Assembly: GCF_022539505.1 (NCBI RefSeq)
Contig: NC_061509.1
Coordinates: forward strand, 207,414,254-207,478,253
Source of the DNA: Lolium rigidum
Lineage: Eukaryota; Streptophyta; Magnoliopsida; Poales; Poaceae
Direction: 5' to 3'
DNA: 64,000 bases
The stretch's first letter is position 1; each line of letters opens with the position of its first letter. A program made the position numbers and the translations under genes. The notes beneath the pieces were generated by a model. The model made no database searches and had not been told where the DNA came from. It was given only the letters and a program-made list of their open reading frames with translations. Positions 22,779 to 60,039 of the stretch are shown in pieces.

Positions 22779-23813
22779 TCATAGTACCTTAAACGTCTGA
22801 GCTACCTCCCCCTTGAGCTTCCACCACTTCGTTCTAGCGACTTTCGCACTCTTATCCCGCTGGACACGAAGTCGAAAGTGGAAGTCCGCCACCACAAGCT
22901 TATGCTGATGGACAACACTCTCTCCAGGTATCACCTTACAATCTAGGCACACACTCCTGTCTTCTCTCCTTGAGAGGATGAAGTCAATCTGGCTTCTGTG
23001 GTGGCCACTACTAAAAGTCACTAGATGTGATTCTCTCTTTTTAAAGAGGGTGTTAGCTACGATCATGTCGTACGCTAAAGCAAAGCTTAGGACATCTTCC
23101 CCTTCTTGATTCCTAATGCCATAGCCAAAGCTTCCATGCACCCCTTCAAAACCTATGTTAGATGTATCCACGTGGCCATTAAGGTCTCCTCCTATGAAGA
23201 CCTTTTTGCCACTGGGTATACCCTTGACCAAGTCCTCTAGGACTTCCCGGAACTCCCTCTTGGTGTTCTCATTGTGGCCTATTTGTGGGGCATAAGCGCT
23301 AATAACATTGAGAACTAAGTCCCCAACTACCAGCTTGACCAGGATAATCCGGTCCCCACATCTCTTAACGTCTACCACTCCAGATTTGAGGCTCTTGTTG
23401 ATCAAGATGCCTACTCCATTTCTGTTTGGAGTCGTTCCCGTATACCACAGCTTGAAGCTGGTATCCTCTACTTCATTCGCCTTCTGTCCCCTCCACTTGG
23501 TCTCCTGGACGCAAAGGATATCAACATCTCTCCTCACCGCTGTATCAACTAGCTCCCGAAGCTTACCTGTCAGGGACCCTACGTTCCAGCTACCTAAGCG
23601 AAACCTCCTAGGCTCGGCTAGCTTCCTTACCCTTCGCACTTGTCGAGTCAAATGCGAAGACCCTTGCTCATTTTCCACTACACCCGGGCGCCGATGTAGC
23701 GCACCACTAAGGATGCGACGACCCGATCCTTGCTCACTTGCCACCGTATCCAGATCAAGATACGGCGCGCCACCTAGGGTGACGACCCGGCTCTTGTCCA
23801 TTTGACACCACAC
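22779..23813 (-). pseudogene. LINE endonuclease domain, truncated before RT
   Basis: The frame of 344 codons carries the exonuclease-endonuclease-phosphatase fold used by LINEs to nick target DNA. Motifs visible in order are RLGSWNVGSL, DILCVQETKW (catalytic Glu), NVISAYAPQ, IGGDLNGHV (Asp/Asn pair) and SQIDFILSRR (Asp before the last motif). The closing His-containing segment is seen as HKLVVADFHF. Plant genome annotations often name such frames craniofacial development protein 2-like; that is a LINE artefact. RT, the zinc-knuckle tail and polyA are missing, so it cannot move. Confidence 0.8.
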
Positions 23814-23963
23814 CCCGGTTCCGATATGGCGCGTCGCTAAGAGGGTTATGCCCCAACGAAAATCTTTTGGGTTTAATCTCCATAAGAGTGGCTGGGTTTT
23901 TTACGTTGGCTCGCCAAGCCTATCACAACCCTCCTCCTTTACCTGGGCTTGGGAATCGGTTTC
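22779..23963 (-). mobile_element. LINE fragment 1 (endonuclease part)
   Basis: Reading left from about 23,963 there is a 5' leader and then a frame coding for a LINE endonuclease. It stops near 22,779 with no reverse transcriptase. The 5' boundary falls inside the RT region of a second LINE fragment, which suggests this one inserted there. Confidence 0.65.
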
Positions 23964-25935
23964 CACTCTCCATTTTTTTATTTTACGGAAGTGGATTGGG
24001 ATTCCCAAGTATCTGACTGGGAAAGCCCCGGCCTCACACCTAAATAAAGAAATTTATTGATCCTCCAACTCATGTGTTTTACGGAAGCAGAAGACCTCGC
24101 TATTATGAAAATTTATTTTTAAACCCGGCAGCTGCTCAAATATACATAAAATGAGCTTCATGTTTAGTGCTTTATCTAAGTCATGCTCCATGAAGATAAT
24201 TGTATCATCATCATACTGAAGAATGTTAATACCACCATCAACTAAATGGGGGTATCAGACCATCCACCTGACCATCCTCCTTAGCTCTTTGTATTAAAAG
24301 TGCCAACATGTCCGCAATAAGATTAAATAGGATAGGTGATAGCGGATCACCTTGTCGCAATCCTTTCTGCATTTGAAAATAATGACCTATGTCATCGTTA
24401 ACTTTAATACCAACATTGCCACAACTAACAAAGTGATTGATCCATTGATACAGTTTAGGATCGAATCCCTTCATACGCAATACTTGTTGTAAGAAGGGCC
24501 AGTTAACTTTATCGCAAGCCTTTTCAAAATCGAATTTTAATAACACACCATCAATTTTTTTCCTATGAAGTTCATGAATGGTCTCGCGAAGAATTAACAC
24601 TCCTTCCAAAAATACGTCTCCCTGGCATAAAGGCTGTTTGATTTGGTCTAATGACAATGTGTGCTACCTTATTAACTCTATTAGTTCCAACTTCCGTAAA
24701 GATTTTGAAGCTAACATGAAGAAAACATATTGGTTTGTATTGCTGAATTTGGACAACATTTTCTTTTTTGGGAAGCAAAATAATGGTGCCATAGTTCAAA
24801 TGAAATAGTGGTAATTTCCCTTGTTGGAATTTTTCAAACATCCTCATCAAGTGAACTTCAATAACTACACAAAAGGTTTGGTAAAATTCAGTGGGAAAGC
24901 CATCCGGGCCTGACGCATTATTCTTTTTCATTTGATAGCTTCGCACACCTCCTTTTCTGTAAAGTCGGATATAAGAATACCATTTTATTCTTGGAATATT
25001 TGTGGTATTTCTGTGGTTTGTGTTTCAACTAGAGAGACATAGTTCTGGGCCGGTGGCCCAAACAATCTCTTATAAAATTCTGTAATGTAATTCATATATT
25101 CTCTTGACCTAGTATAGTCCCATCGTCTTGCTCGAGTTGGAAGATCTTCTTATGTCTTTGATTTTCATTGGCAATTAGATGGAAATACTTAGTATTATTA
25201 CCCCTTCTTGAATATGTTTTACTTTGATGCGCTGCACCCATTTAGAGTCTTCGTCTCAGTGCAACTTGGTTAGATTATCATTGGCTAAATGCAAATCCTC
25301 TATCTCGGTACTGGTAAGAGGAGTGCTCTTAGCCTTGATATCTAAAACATCAATAATATCAAGTTGTTGTTGCTTTTCTTTTTTATAGACACTACTTTGA
25401 TTTCTTTCCCATCCCCGGAGGAAATTACGAAGGTGGCGGATCTTATTCTGCCAAACCTCCATAGGTGTATTGCCATGTGATATGGTGTTCCACTCATTAG
25501 ATACCATATCAAAAAAAACCCATCCTATCGCAACCAAGACAATTCAAACGAGAATGTGGACTTATTTCGTCGGTGAGCTTGTTCACCGGAATCAATAAGC
25601 AAAGGCGTGTGATCGGAGGCTGCTCTTGTCAAAGCCTGAACCGTCACAAGGGGAAATTTTTGTTCCCAAGACACACTTGTTAGAACTCTATCTAGTTTCT
25701 CGTATGTGGGGTTACTTTTGTATTAGCCCAAGTAAATTGTCTACCCGATATCACTAGTTCTGTTAAGTCTAGACTTTCGACAATCGTGTTAAAATAAAAG
25801 GCCATCTAGCATTGAAGTTATCATTATTTTTTTCTTCTTGTCGACGAATAATGTTATAATTGGTCCCTACTAGCACGGGTAGATCATCATTGTCACAGAA
25901 GCAAACCAAATTTGCCAAGAACTCACCTTACTCGG
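23950..25935 (-). pseudogene. LINE fragment 2: degenerate endonuclease end and reverse transcriptase
   Basis: On the minus strand a decayed endonuclease end (about 25,935-25,540) leads into a spacer frame (25,537-25,256) and RT blocks. The frame 24,946-24,572 has NNASGPDGFPTEFYQ and YGTIILLPKKE. The frame 24,657-24,238 has LKFDFEKACDKVNW and KGLRQGDPLSPILFN. After a stop near 24,238 the catalytic box reads YDDDTIIF, and a C-terminal motif FPVRYLGIPIHFRK can be seen near 24,010-23,970. Several frameshifts and stops show it is dead. It is cut off on the left by LINE fragment 1. Confidence 0.75.
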
Positions 25936-28139
25936 CATCTTGAGCGTAGGATCCGCAATAGGTATACATCTTTGGTATGCCAATTAGGGACATGGGTCGC
26001 GGTCCACTTAATTTTGGGTCAACAATCCAGAGTTGTCTCCGGGCTATTCGAGGAAAGAAGGGATGAAGAAGCGCAGCAAGGAAGATTAAGCAATTCAAAG
26101 GATCAAGGTATAAAGACGCCCATATATGATGCTTGGAATTACCTTTTTTATTTCTATTTTAAAGGAGTTACCATATTTTATGTCTACTAATTTGGGATCA
26201 ACAGAAAACGAACGAATCTTGACCTGGCGCCGACGCATGTCGGTCTGCTCGAGTTCTCGACCCTTGATCCGGATCGATCGATCCCGGGTCGTGGAATGCG
26301 GCCTCGATCCCATTTCCGACAACTATGGTATAGCTGGTGTATTGTTCTTGGTAGAAGAGTGTATCATTGCTATATGTTGTTGCTGCATTAGCACTGGATG
26401 TATTGTTGCTTTAGTAGAGTATATTCAGCAACTTGGCTAGCTACATTAGCATTAGAGTCACTAAATTGTATTGTTACTTTAGCACTAGTCTAAGCTCGAG
26501 TATTGTTCTCTTTCGGAACAACCTGTTGTGAGGCACTAATATATATTAGGAAGTTTATCACAGCAAAACGCCGCGCCCTTGACTGCTAGACTGTTTGCTA
26601 TCGCTAAAAAAAAGTTAAATCGGTTTCCTCGCAAAGAAAGCACGAGCAAGATATTCTTCCTTGATATGGATCTAAATTGCGGGAAAAAGAAGCATAAATG
26701 GAAGGGTAAAACTCCTCTATCGGGAAAAGACAGGAAGGATAAAAGCGTAAAACCAGTTGTTTCAAACATCTTAAAATAAACTTTACTATTAGAAGTTGTA
26801 TTTTCGGTGGTTAAAGGAAATAAATCAGAAAAGAGGTAAGAGCTAATGGTGAGGCAATGAAAAAAGAGGGTACTATGGAAAGCAGTGGAGGGTGGAGTTT
26901 TTTTGTTTCCGAAGTTGTTATAGAAGAGAACAGTAGTATTTTCTCTGGCTGAAATATCAAGCGTGTGATGGAGTAAGTATATCTTTCTAAATGTACCGCA
27001 ATAGTATTCTTCATAGGTGAAAGAGGCGACTGGCAGCGGAGTAAGTATATTTTTCTTATGGTACCATAGAAAAACACACCATTATATTTGCCAGGTAAAA
27101 GAGGTGACAAATGTTGGATTTTGTTTGAAATTGCCGCTAAAGAATTATGCACCGGTGAAAAATATTGACCGGTAGTAATTACTATGCGGAACTACCTTTT
27201 GAGGTTGAATATTCATGTAAAAAATTACGACGATTGTGAGCCATTGAGAAACTGCAGTCGTAGAAATATGCGTTTTGAAGGATTACTATTAGGTAGATAA
27301 CGGCCTATTTTATAGTTAACATTGGTAAATTATCGTTAATGCTCAAGATTTCTACCGAGTATTTGTTTTTCGAAAAAAGATAGATGGTTACCGATTCGTG
27401 AAAACGAAATATTTAACACGGCGAATTAGAATTGCCGCTGAAGAATATGCTCACGTGATGAATTACTGGCAGATAATTGGATTACTGTAGAATACTTCTA
27501 CGGTAAATTGCTGCAGAAAATTACCATCAAAAGGTTTAAAGAAATTGCTTCAAAAGTGATTTTTTTTGAAAAAAAAGGTGGCACTGGTTATGCGCACCGA
27601 GTGGCCAAAGGCACGAAAGTGAAGTGAAAGGCCTCAGCCTTTATATATAGTTATACTCAATCTTCGGCAGGGTCTAATGCTTTCTTTACATTGATATATT
27701 CCTGTTCGGTTCAAGATTTATACCGAGAAATGGCTTTTAAAAAATATAGGTAGTTACTGACTCGTGAATTAGAATTACCGTTGAAGAATTATACACTCAC
27801 GAAAAATTACTGCCAAATAATTAAATCACTAGCTTCTACCGATAAAGATAAATTACTGTGGAAGATTGCCATCAAAAGGTTTAAAGAAACTGTTGTCAAA
27901 AAGTTAAAAAAAAGTGACACTGTTCATGCGCATGAACACTGTCCAAACGCACGAGAGTGAAGCGAAAAGGCTCAAATGGCCGCTAGAAGCGATATGGCAC
28001 TCACACCAGACTCTATATATGGCAAACCATGATGGTGCCCCGCGTCCGTTGAAGCTCCTCCTAAGTGGGCCACGTTTAGCGTGTCTCATCAATAAGCAAG
28101 CTTTTATATATTGTTACCCTCTCGGGATGTGCGCCTCGT
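25936..28139. other. Anonymous AT-rich DNA with a diverged direct duplication
   Basis: I recognise no gene. About 27,360-27,640 and 27,720-27,960 are diverged direct copies: both hold an ACTGGCAG/ACTGCCAA block followed by TACCATCAAAAGGTTTAAAGAAA and the A-rich run, then GTGAAG(T/C)GAAA and a GGCTCA-type end. The stretch 26,150-26,330 differs in base composition (CGATCGATC-rich) and is not identified; organelle origin was considered but not supported. Confidence 0.4.
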
Positions 28140-28339
28140 AGACAGCTAGGTGTCTTCTGGGAACATTTATATTTGTGAAGAAACTAAGAAGTTTCTGAAT
28201 ATTGGAAATCGTGTACCTTGTATGAACACCTAGCCTTAGTTGTTGAGCAAGAACCTAGTGTCCTAGAGCATGGGAGGATAGAAGGGTCTTGGTTGCAATG
28301 GTCTTGGTGACTTTACAACTTTGTGTATATACACTGGTA

Positions 28340-28606
28340 CATATTAATTTGGAGTCAAGGTGAAAGACGTACCTCTTCGAAAGTGCTATCAAGATCGCCA
28401 ACAACTTGGTTCAAGATTCCCCGCACCAAGCACATTAAACGTTGTCAACGCTTTCTAAGGGATCATGTGGGCACAGGCGACATCGATTTGTGCCACTTCG
28501 GAACCGAGAAGTAGCTGGCTGACATATTCATGAAACCACTAGATGAGAAGAAGTTCTCTGAGTTGGGCGGTGAACTAAATATCATGAATCCTCTGAACAT
28601 GCGATG
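28340..28606 (+). pseudogene. Copia RNase H C-terminal remnant
   Basis: Reading plus, SAIKIANNLVQDSPHQ shifts frame into RTKHIKRCQRFLRDHV, DLCHFGTEK, a stop, then LADIFMKPLDEKKF and NIMNPLNM. These are the last conserved blocks of a Ty1/copia polyprotein (RNase H end). One frameshift and one stop make it a relic. No LTR is evident beside it. Confidence 0.7.
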
Positions 28607-28640
28607 AAGCCATGCATACATGTTGATTCCTCTAGCTAGT

Positions 28641-29164
28641 ATTGAAGCTTTAGATGCAGCACACTAAGGGCAGACATTGTTCTTTCAATGAACACGTGGC
28701 AATACTTGCGAGCGGAGGATTACATGTACACGCCGTGCACAAACAAATGAAAAGATGATCAATTACTTGGACGAGATTTTGTACAGAAATGGCAGTTGGC
28801 CCGACGTCCATGTAAGGCACACACTATCACACAACTGACACAAGTACTCAGAGCAGAGTAGTAGCAGCATTCAGGTTTGTGCTTCTGAATCCCTCTGTCG
28901 GCAACCCAAAGGCAGCCCTGGATCTTCTCCGTGGTATGGCATGTTTCACCACTTGGGGAAACGGCAATGTCCATAAAACCGAAGCGAAGCCATCTGTACA
29001 AGTCCACCAAGACCCAGGCGCGGGCTATGTTGCAAACTCCTCTGTTTCCTGTGCAGATTTTGTGCCATTCTCCCCAAGCATCCTATGTATCTTCCCCCTG
29101 CTGAAGTGTTCGCTGGAGCTTCGGTGCGTAAGAATAGTTCCAGTCAGCGATGATTTTCTCGCAG
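28641..29164 (-). other. Probable 3' UTR and downstream flank of the BEACH gene
   Basis: This follows the stop codon of the gene on the minus strand. I see no coding similarity. A frame of 83 codons on the minus strand (29,010-28,759) has no recognised features. The polyadenylation site cannot be fixed by eye. Confidence 0.35.
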
Positions 29165-54621
<25,457 letters not shown>

Positions 54622-54622
<1 letters not shown>

Positions 54623-54627
54623 TACAT
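54622..54627 (-). promoter_or_regulatory. AUG-stop uORF overlapping the BEACH start codon
   Basis: The minus strand reads ATGTAATGG: an ATG followed at once by TAA, whose last A is the first base of the main ATG. A terminating ribosome would sit on the main start. Confidence 0.55.
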
Positions 54628-54631
54628 CGGC

Positions 54632-54640
54632 TTACTCCAT
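54632..54640 (-). promoter_or_regulatory. Two-codon uORF (Met-Glu-stop) upstream of the BEACH gene
   Basis: ATGGAGTAA lies five bases upstream of the AUG-stop pair, in frame with the main ORF. Its TAA is the stop that bars an upstream extension of the protein. Confidence 0.5.
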
Positions 54641-54931
54641 GGAAAAAATCGACGAAAATGCGAGGAATCGGCGCAATGTGGGAAGGATCAAGCGCAATGT
54701 GGGGAAAATTTTGGGGAAAAACTTTGCAGCTGGGATGTGAGGCCAGGGAGAAGTTTGGGAAAATGCTCGCGAGTGATTAGCGGTGGTGGGCAGCGCGGTG
54801 CATGGCGTGGCCCGAGAGGCGAGATGCGGAAGGAAGAGGGGAAGCGGCCAAGCGGGGAAGGCGAAGAAATGGTGTCGTGGCGGCTTTCATGTGACCGGGC
54901 CGGTCGTGTAGTTATACGGGCGAAATAAAAT

Positions 54932-54943
54932 CCATTTATAAAA
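54932..54943 (-). promoter_or_regulatory. Candidate TATA box of the BEACH gene
   Basis: The minus strand reads TTTTATAAATGG about 310 nt before the main start codon, upstream of a GC-rich leader. Sequence alone cannot show use. Confidence 0.35.
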
Positions 54944-55213
54944 GTTCAGCGCAAAATGTACCGGCTTTGAAAATATTTTTGGACTTAGTTATGTGTTTGA
55001 TTAGCATTAATATAGGCATCACGTAGATGATGCAACATATCCCACTTAGACTTAACTAGAAAGGAAAAAACTCTACTTAATCTAAAATTAAGAATAAATA
55101 GAGTATAGCCTTAAGTATTTTAACATGATGTTTGAATATCAAATGTATCACTTTCAAAAAATAAAACCACCTTAGCTCACCAGGTGATTATAACACATGC
55201 ATTCACTTTATCC

Positions 55214-57345
55214 CTAACTAGCAAGGTGGCCCTCGCAAATGCGAGGGCATCATCTTTGACAGGTTAAAGCTCTCGATGATATAAATTTATGGTGTCATAT
55301 ATAATAGAAATTTAAATTCTCCCGCAAAATTATATAAGGTAAAACATCACATTTATGATATTATTATTTGAATCATTTATATTTGTAAAGAATAGTTACT
55401 ATGACATTTATAATTATACCATGTCACATATTCTAGAATTTGTGTTCTATTTTTTGGTAACTAAAAGTCCACTGATTTGTTGAGTCGATAACAAAGGTGT
55501 AACCTTGCATTTGTGGATTTTTATCATGACAATCCAACATATTGTTATAGATACTCTTACATTTACATTATTGTTCTCTCTTATGATAGACCAACGAAAC
55601 ACCTGCATGTACATATCTGTTTCATCCAACTATGCTAGTGGATTACTTATGTATCACTGAGTTTGATTCCAAAATAAGAACTCCAATGTTGTTCACATGA
55701 TCTTTCTAAAACTACCTCTTAAGGTACATGGAGCAATCTTGTCCTCATTCTATATCCTTATGTCAATGTGAATTTTTTGATAAAACAACTTAAATCCACG
55801 CAAAATAGTACTCAAATAAGAATAAAATAGCAATATGAATATAATTGTTGTTTATTTTTCCGTGTCACACTCTCTCCCCCAGAGTCTGAATCAGTATAAC
55901 GATAAATTTGTCTGGACCAACTTAGAAGTGGGATATGTCTATCTTCAAATTACCATCTGAATAAATTCATAAATAAATGTAGCCAAACATGGCGGTGAAC
56001 TTTAAATACAAAATCATATAATAAAGTATGTGTAATCATTTAAGAGATTTTTCTAACATGTTTCTTTGAAACATTGCACTCTATCGAATATAATTTGTCT
56101 AACACGGGGTTATTCACCCTTTGGAACCAATTACACCATGTGCTCATAATAACTAATTAAGGATGAGTTGTGATAGACCCGATGATATGTATGTGTGACA
56201 AACACACGTTAGCATGTGGTCACCATGTGTGTGTTGTTAGGGCATGACAGATCATATTACCTGCGGCTAAAGCTGAAGTTATGGAGAAAGTGTTGGTATC
56301 GAGTGCTCCGAGCTAAATAATTGTGAAGCAAGATTAAAGCCCTTAATATTTAATGCATAATATTTTTTTGTATATCGTAGATACATGTTCTCTACTTTTT
56401 ACTACCTATATCCCGAAAAGATGTCGCAAATGTTTCTAAATTTAAATAATTTATACAATATTTAGTGTAAAGATACATCTAAATTTAGACAAATCTGCTA
56501 CATCCTTTTCATGAGAGTGGGGCTTATATTTTTTTTTTCTTCCAATTGTTTAAATATAATCAACTCATCTATAGTATAAATCACCTTCACACTATTTAAC
56601 CTAATGTGTACCATCGACTGAGCTGCCGGGTTCGACGGCAGGACGACGGTAGCAGCTCGATGCACAACACGTCGTCCTAGCCAGCACTCTTGTTCAGCTC
56701 CTGCGGGCATGGCCTATGGCGTATATGTCTACTAAAAAGACTGCATTATGATTTTAATATGTTTCACGTCCTAATCTAGAGACATTACCATATTTTCATG
56801 CAGTGTGGTTTCAGAAAATTTAAGAACACAACAGCTCGTCCGGCTCTAGCATAGTACACAGACAACTCACCTATTTTTTTTTAAAAAACTGGCCTAGACA
56901 TGACGTGATAGGAAAACATGTATGGCTCAATGTAGTATGTAGATCTTGCTTAGGCGTGATTAAATAGGACTCATATGGTCAAGAATAAAAAAAAGCAATA
57001 GCCTTCAATCGTATGGAAAAAAGACTCTGTTTCAAGTTTTTCCTTAAACGTGCATTTACTTTCCCGTGTCTAGTACAAAACTTGATACTACTATCTTTGT
57101 AATAAAATCCCAGCCATAACTTACATACCTAAACGTTGAGGTTTGTATATTTTGTCGTGAAAAAAATATATCGTGTCAAGTTCACGTATGTTTCACACGT
57201 GGGCACATTTACGTAAATATTTATCTCTTATTAAATCTTGGTCACAGATTATGGATCCAACGGTAAAAAATAATTATGATGATGTGGATTAACCTCGTGT
57301 CTCTATTTAAAACTCCTTATTTTGCTTTTAGTATATAATAGATGA
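55214..57345. other. AT-rich upstream flank, possible degenerate DNA transposon
   Basis: No gene is recognised. It begins ACTAGCAAGGTGGCCCTCGC with a hairpin (GCCCTCGCAAATGCGAGGGC at 55,229-55,248) and ends near AGTATATAATAGATGAGG (57,333-57,350), ends I associate with a widespread grass repeat whose class I cannot name. A worn Stowaway-like MITE lies at about 56,405-56,523 (TCTAAATTTAAATAA and TCTAAATTTAGACAAATC arms). Confidence 0.35.
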
Positions 57346-57679
57346 GGTAATAAAAAAATCATAGTGGATCTCGAATTTGTTGTTAATATCCAATCACCAC
57401 CACCATGGACGTGTTTGGTAGCCTGCATGAAAATTGGTAGACTGCATAGAGTGAGAAAGATTTAGCCACAACAAGTGTTCCTCCACACATATTTCTCCAT
57501 AAAAATTTAGGCACAACAAGTACTTAAAATGGTATACATAATATGCATCTACCGATACATCTTACACATAGTAGAATTTCAATCTCAAATATCAACTTAA
57601 GAATCAAAGATCTACCACATAGGAGTTACATAGATGACGATAATCATGTTGGGAAACTAATATGGTAGTAAAACAATGG

Positions 57680-57702
57680 GAGAGAGAGAGAGAGAGAGAG
57701 AG
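57680..57702. repeat. (GA)n microsatellite
   Basis: A perfect GA run of about 22 bases. Confidence 0.9.
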
Positions 57703-58480
57703 GTGAACTACTCCCTGTTCATCATGGTGTTGATGGAGATGATGTTGGAGAACCTGGACCAACCGGGGGCGGCTCAGGCCCTCCAATCTTCGCTAGTTCC
57801 GCCTCCTTTTCTGTTTTCTGCGCTGCCACATCTGAGGACGCGTCGGGGAACCTTTTTATAGGTGTTTTTAAGTCAAGACTTCAATTCTGAGATGAAGAGG
57901 GGCGGATGCGGAAGCTCGAGGAGGAAAAGAGGTAGGGCGGCACCAGCCCAAGGTGGTACCCGCGCCACCTGTGATCTTTTGGTCCTCCGGGATCCCCTCC
58001 CGAGGTTCAAGTGCTCCAGGTTCAAGTGCAATTTTCCAACCATGTCGAGCCCCCATTGAGCGAAAGGCCATGCCAGAGGTATTGGCATTAACTCGGCTGC
58101 TGGAGCATGTGGCTTGGACGCAAATATTTGACAAGCTTCGTAGGTACGCACGATTTTCTTCGCGTCCTCTATGGATGAGAGCGAATAAAAAACTGCTCGG
58201 AATGCCTTGGATACAATTGCTCGACTGCTTGCATGATGGCTGCATATTCCTTCATGTATGTCCTTGAGTATGAGCTATTGAAAGAGCAAGATATCTCCAT
58301 AGTGTTTTGTGTGTTTGATAACAACACTCGAATGTACTTCACCGTGTGCATTGTTGCCTTGAAAGATTTGCAGGTACACGGTGACCTCGCTGAACACCTC
58401 AGGATCAGAAGACTCAAGAGTAGTTGATAGGTTTTCTATTTTTGTGTGTGTGTCGCGAGGCGACGTGGTTGGAGAGGAAA
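57700..58480. other. LTR-like fragment, unclassified
   Basis: The left part (GTGAACTACTCCCTGTTCATC, TTGATGGAGATG) resembles the middle of the element D LTRs, so it may be a diverged gypsy LTR relic. No protein similarity. Confidence 0.35.
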
Positions 58481-58499
58481 AGAGAAGAAATCAGTTCCG

Positions 58500-58890
58500 G
58501 CATGACCGGTAGTGCCGGTACCGAAAGCGGTAGTACCGCTACCGTCTTTGCTACCGGTCAAGGTACCGCTGCTGTCATCGCACACGTGAAAAAGCTTGCA
58601 GTAAGCATGTCGGTACCTTGAAGGTACCTTGACCGGTAGTACCGCTTGAAGCAGTACTTCCGACCATGTACCAGCACGGTACCGGTCATGCTAACGCGAC
58701 GAAACTTCCTCCCAAGTACCGCATCGGTACCGGGCAGGAGTCCGGGGCTCCCATAGACCATGTCGGTACCTTTACTGTACCTGCAGCGGTAGTACCGGTT
58801 GAGCCCCACGTGTCAGCACTTCAGGCCGATTCAGGACCCAGAGCGGTAGTACCGCTCCCATGAGCGGTAGTACCGGTCGTGCGGGAACTG
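58500..58890. repeat. Stretch dense in GCGGTAGTACCGC-type palindromes
   Basis: Variants of GGTAGTACCG, CGGTACC and ACCGGT occur more than a dozen times in 390 bp, for example at about 58,530, 58,635, 58,789, 58,842 and 58,864. They are not a regular tandem array. No gene. Confidence 0.7.
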
Positions 58891-58924
58891 GGGATAACGG
58901 TTGGATTCGGGAGCCCCTATAAGG

Positions 58925-59329
58925 GCTCGTTCGGTTGTAATGGAACGAATCCAAACTTGGATCTGAGCCTGACGGGGATTTGGTTGATCCCTGTGCTCCA
59001 CCCAATCCCTTTGGGGATTAATTATCCTAATCCATGCATTACTTATTTTGTTCGATTATTCCAGATTCTGCAGTAAATCCCCGCATGGAAACAACACAAA
59101 CGAAGCGGCATCTGCTTGTCTCGCTCTCGTGGAAAAAATTCCACGCATCGTGTGGGGAGATAATTTTTCCAAGCCCAGACGGTGAAAATTTGACGGGATG
59201 GGCTGGGCTATAATACCGTCCGGGGGTAAACGAAGAGCTTAGATTTGCTGGGCTGGACAGTCGGGATTCGGCCGAAATCCAGACCAATCCAGGCCGATCC
59301 CTGCCTGTTAGGGAGTAAACGAACAAGGC
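58925..59329. mobile_element. hAT-type MITE or small non-autonomous element (405 bp)
   Basis: The left end reads GCTCGTTCGGTT and the right end ACGAACAAGGC, roughly complementary. The flanking 8-mers CTATAAGG (58,917-58,924) and CTAAAAGG (59,330-59,337) agree at 7 of 8 positions, the size hAT elements duplicate. No transposase. Confidence 0.6.
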
Positions 59330-59337
59330 CTAAAAGG

Positions 59338-60030
59338 GGGCCTTCTTCCCCAGCTCGACGCAAGTCTTCTCTCTCTCTCTTTCCTTCATTGTTGTTGAGC
59401 TCAAAACCTTGAGGATCTCCCTCCCCATCCAACCAATCATGCCCAAACTTTGAGGAGTGGTGGAGGAGACCCCGATCTATAGTTCCACCGAGAAAGATTT
59501 CACCAATCCCACCTAGTCCTTTGTCGATCTTGATGTTAGGGTTCCTATTGTGGGATCTGTTGGAGATGAGCACCTATGGAGGCTAGCTTGGAGTTGTTCT
59601 AGCCCCATTAGGTGTTGGGAGCCTCCGGTGTTGTGGAGCTCACCCCAACCTTATGAAGGAATCGCCGCCTCGACCGGACTCATTAGTGGAGAAGGGAAAG
59701 CTCCTTCATGGGGTTTTCTCGAGGAAGAAGGTGAGGCCTGTGTGGCCGTTGGACCTTTGGGGTCCACACCTCCTCAACACATACGTACTCCCTCTTGTGG
59801 GAGGAACTGCGGGAAACAAATCGTGTCCCATCTCCGCTACCCCGGTTGTCCCGCTCCCTCTCTTTACCCGCTTATCGATTCCTTTACTTGTTGCATTGCA
59901 TAGAATCCATACTAGGTTCACCGTACTTGCTAAAGTTGACACCTTTACTTCCGCATCGCGCCTAAAATTGAAAAAGACATAAAAATTGAGTAGCGACCAT
60001 TCAACCCCCCCCCTCTAGCCGCGGCACTGA
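59338..60030. other. Non-coding retrotransposon-like leader
   Basis: No credible coding frame. The stretch ends GAGTAGCGACCATTCAACCC plus a C-run (60,005-60,015), an ending common in grass retrotransposon leaders. Class uncertain. Confidence 0.35.
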
Positions 60031-60039
60031 TCCATTCAG

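Noticed and set aside
22779..23813. Possible host gene (annotated elsewhere as craniofacial development protein 2-like)
   Set aside because: Motif order is that of a LINE endonuclease and it sits in repeat debris.
26100..26330. Possible organelle-derived insert, from its change in base composition
   Set aside because: I could not match any plastid or mitochondrial gene in it; a database search would decide.
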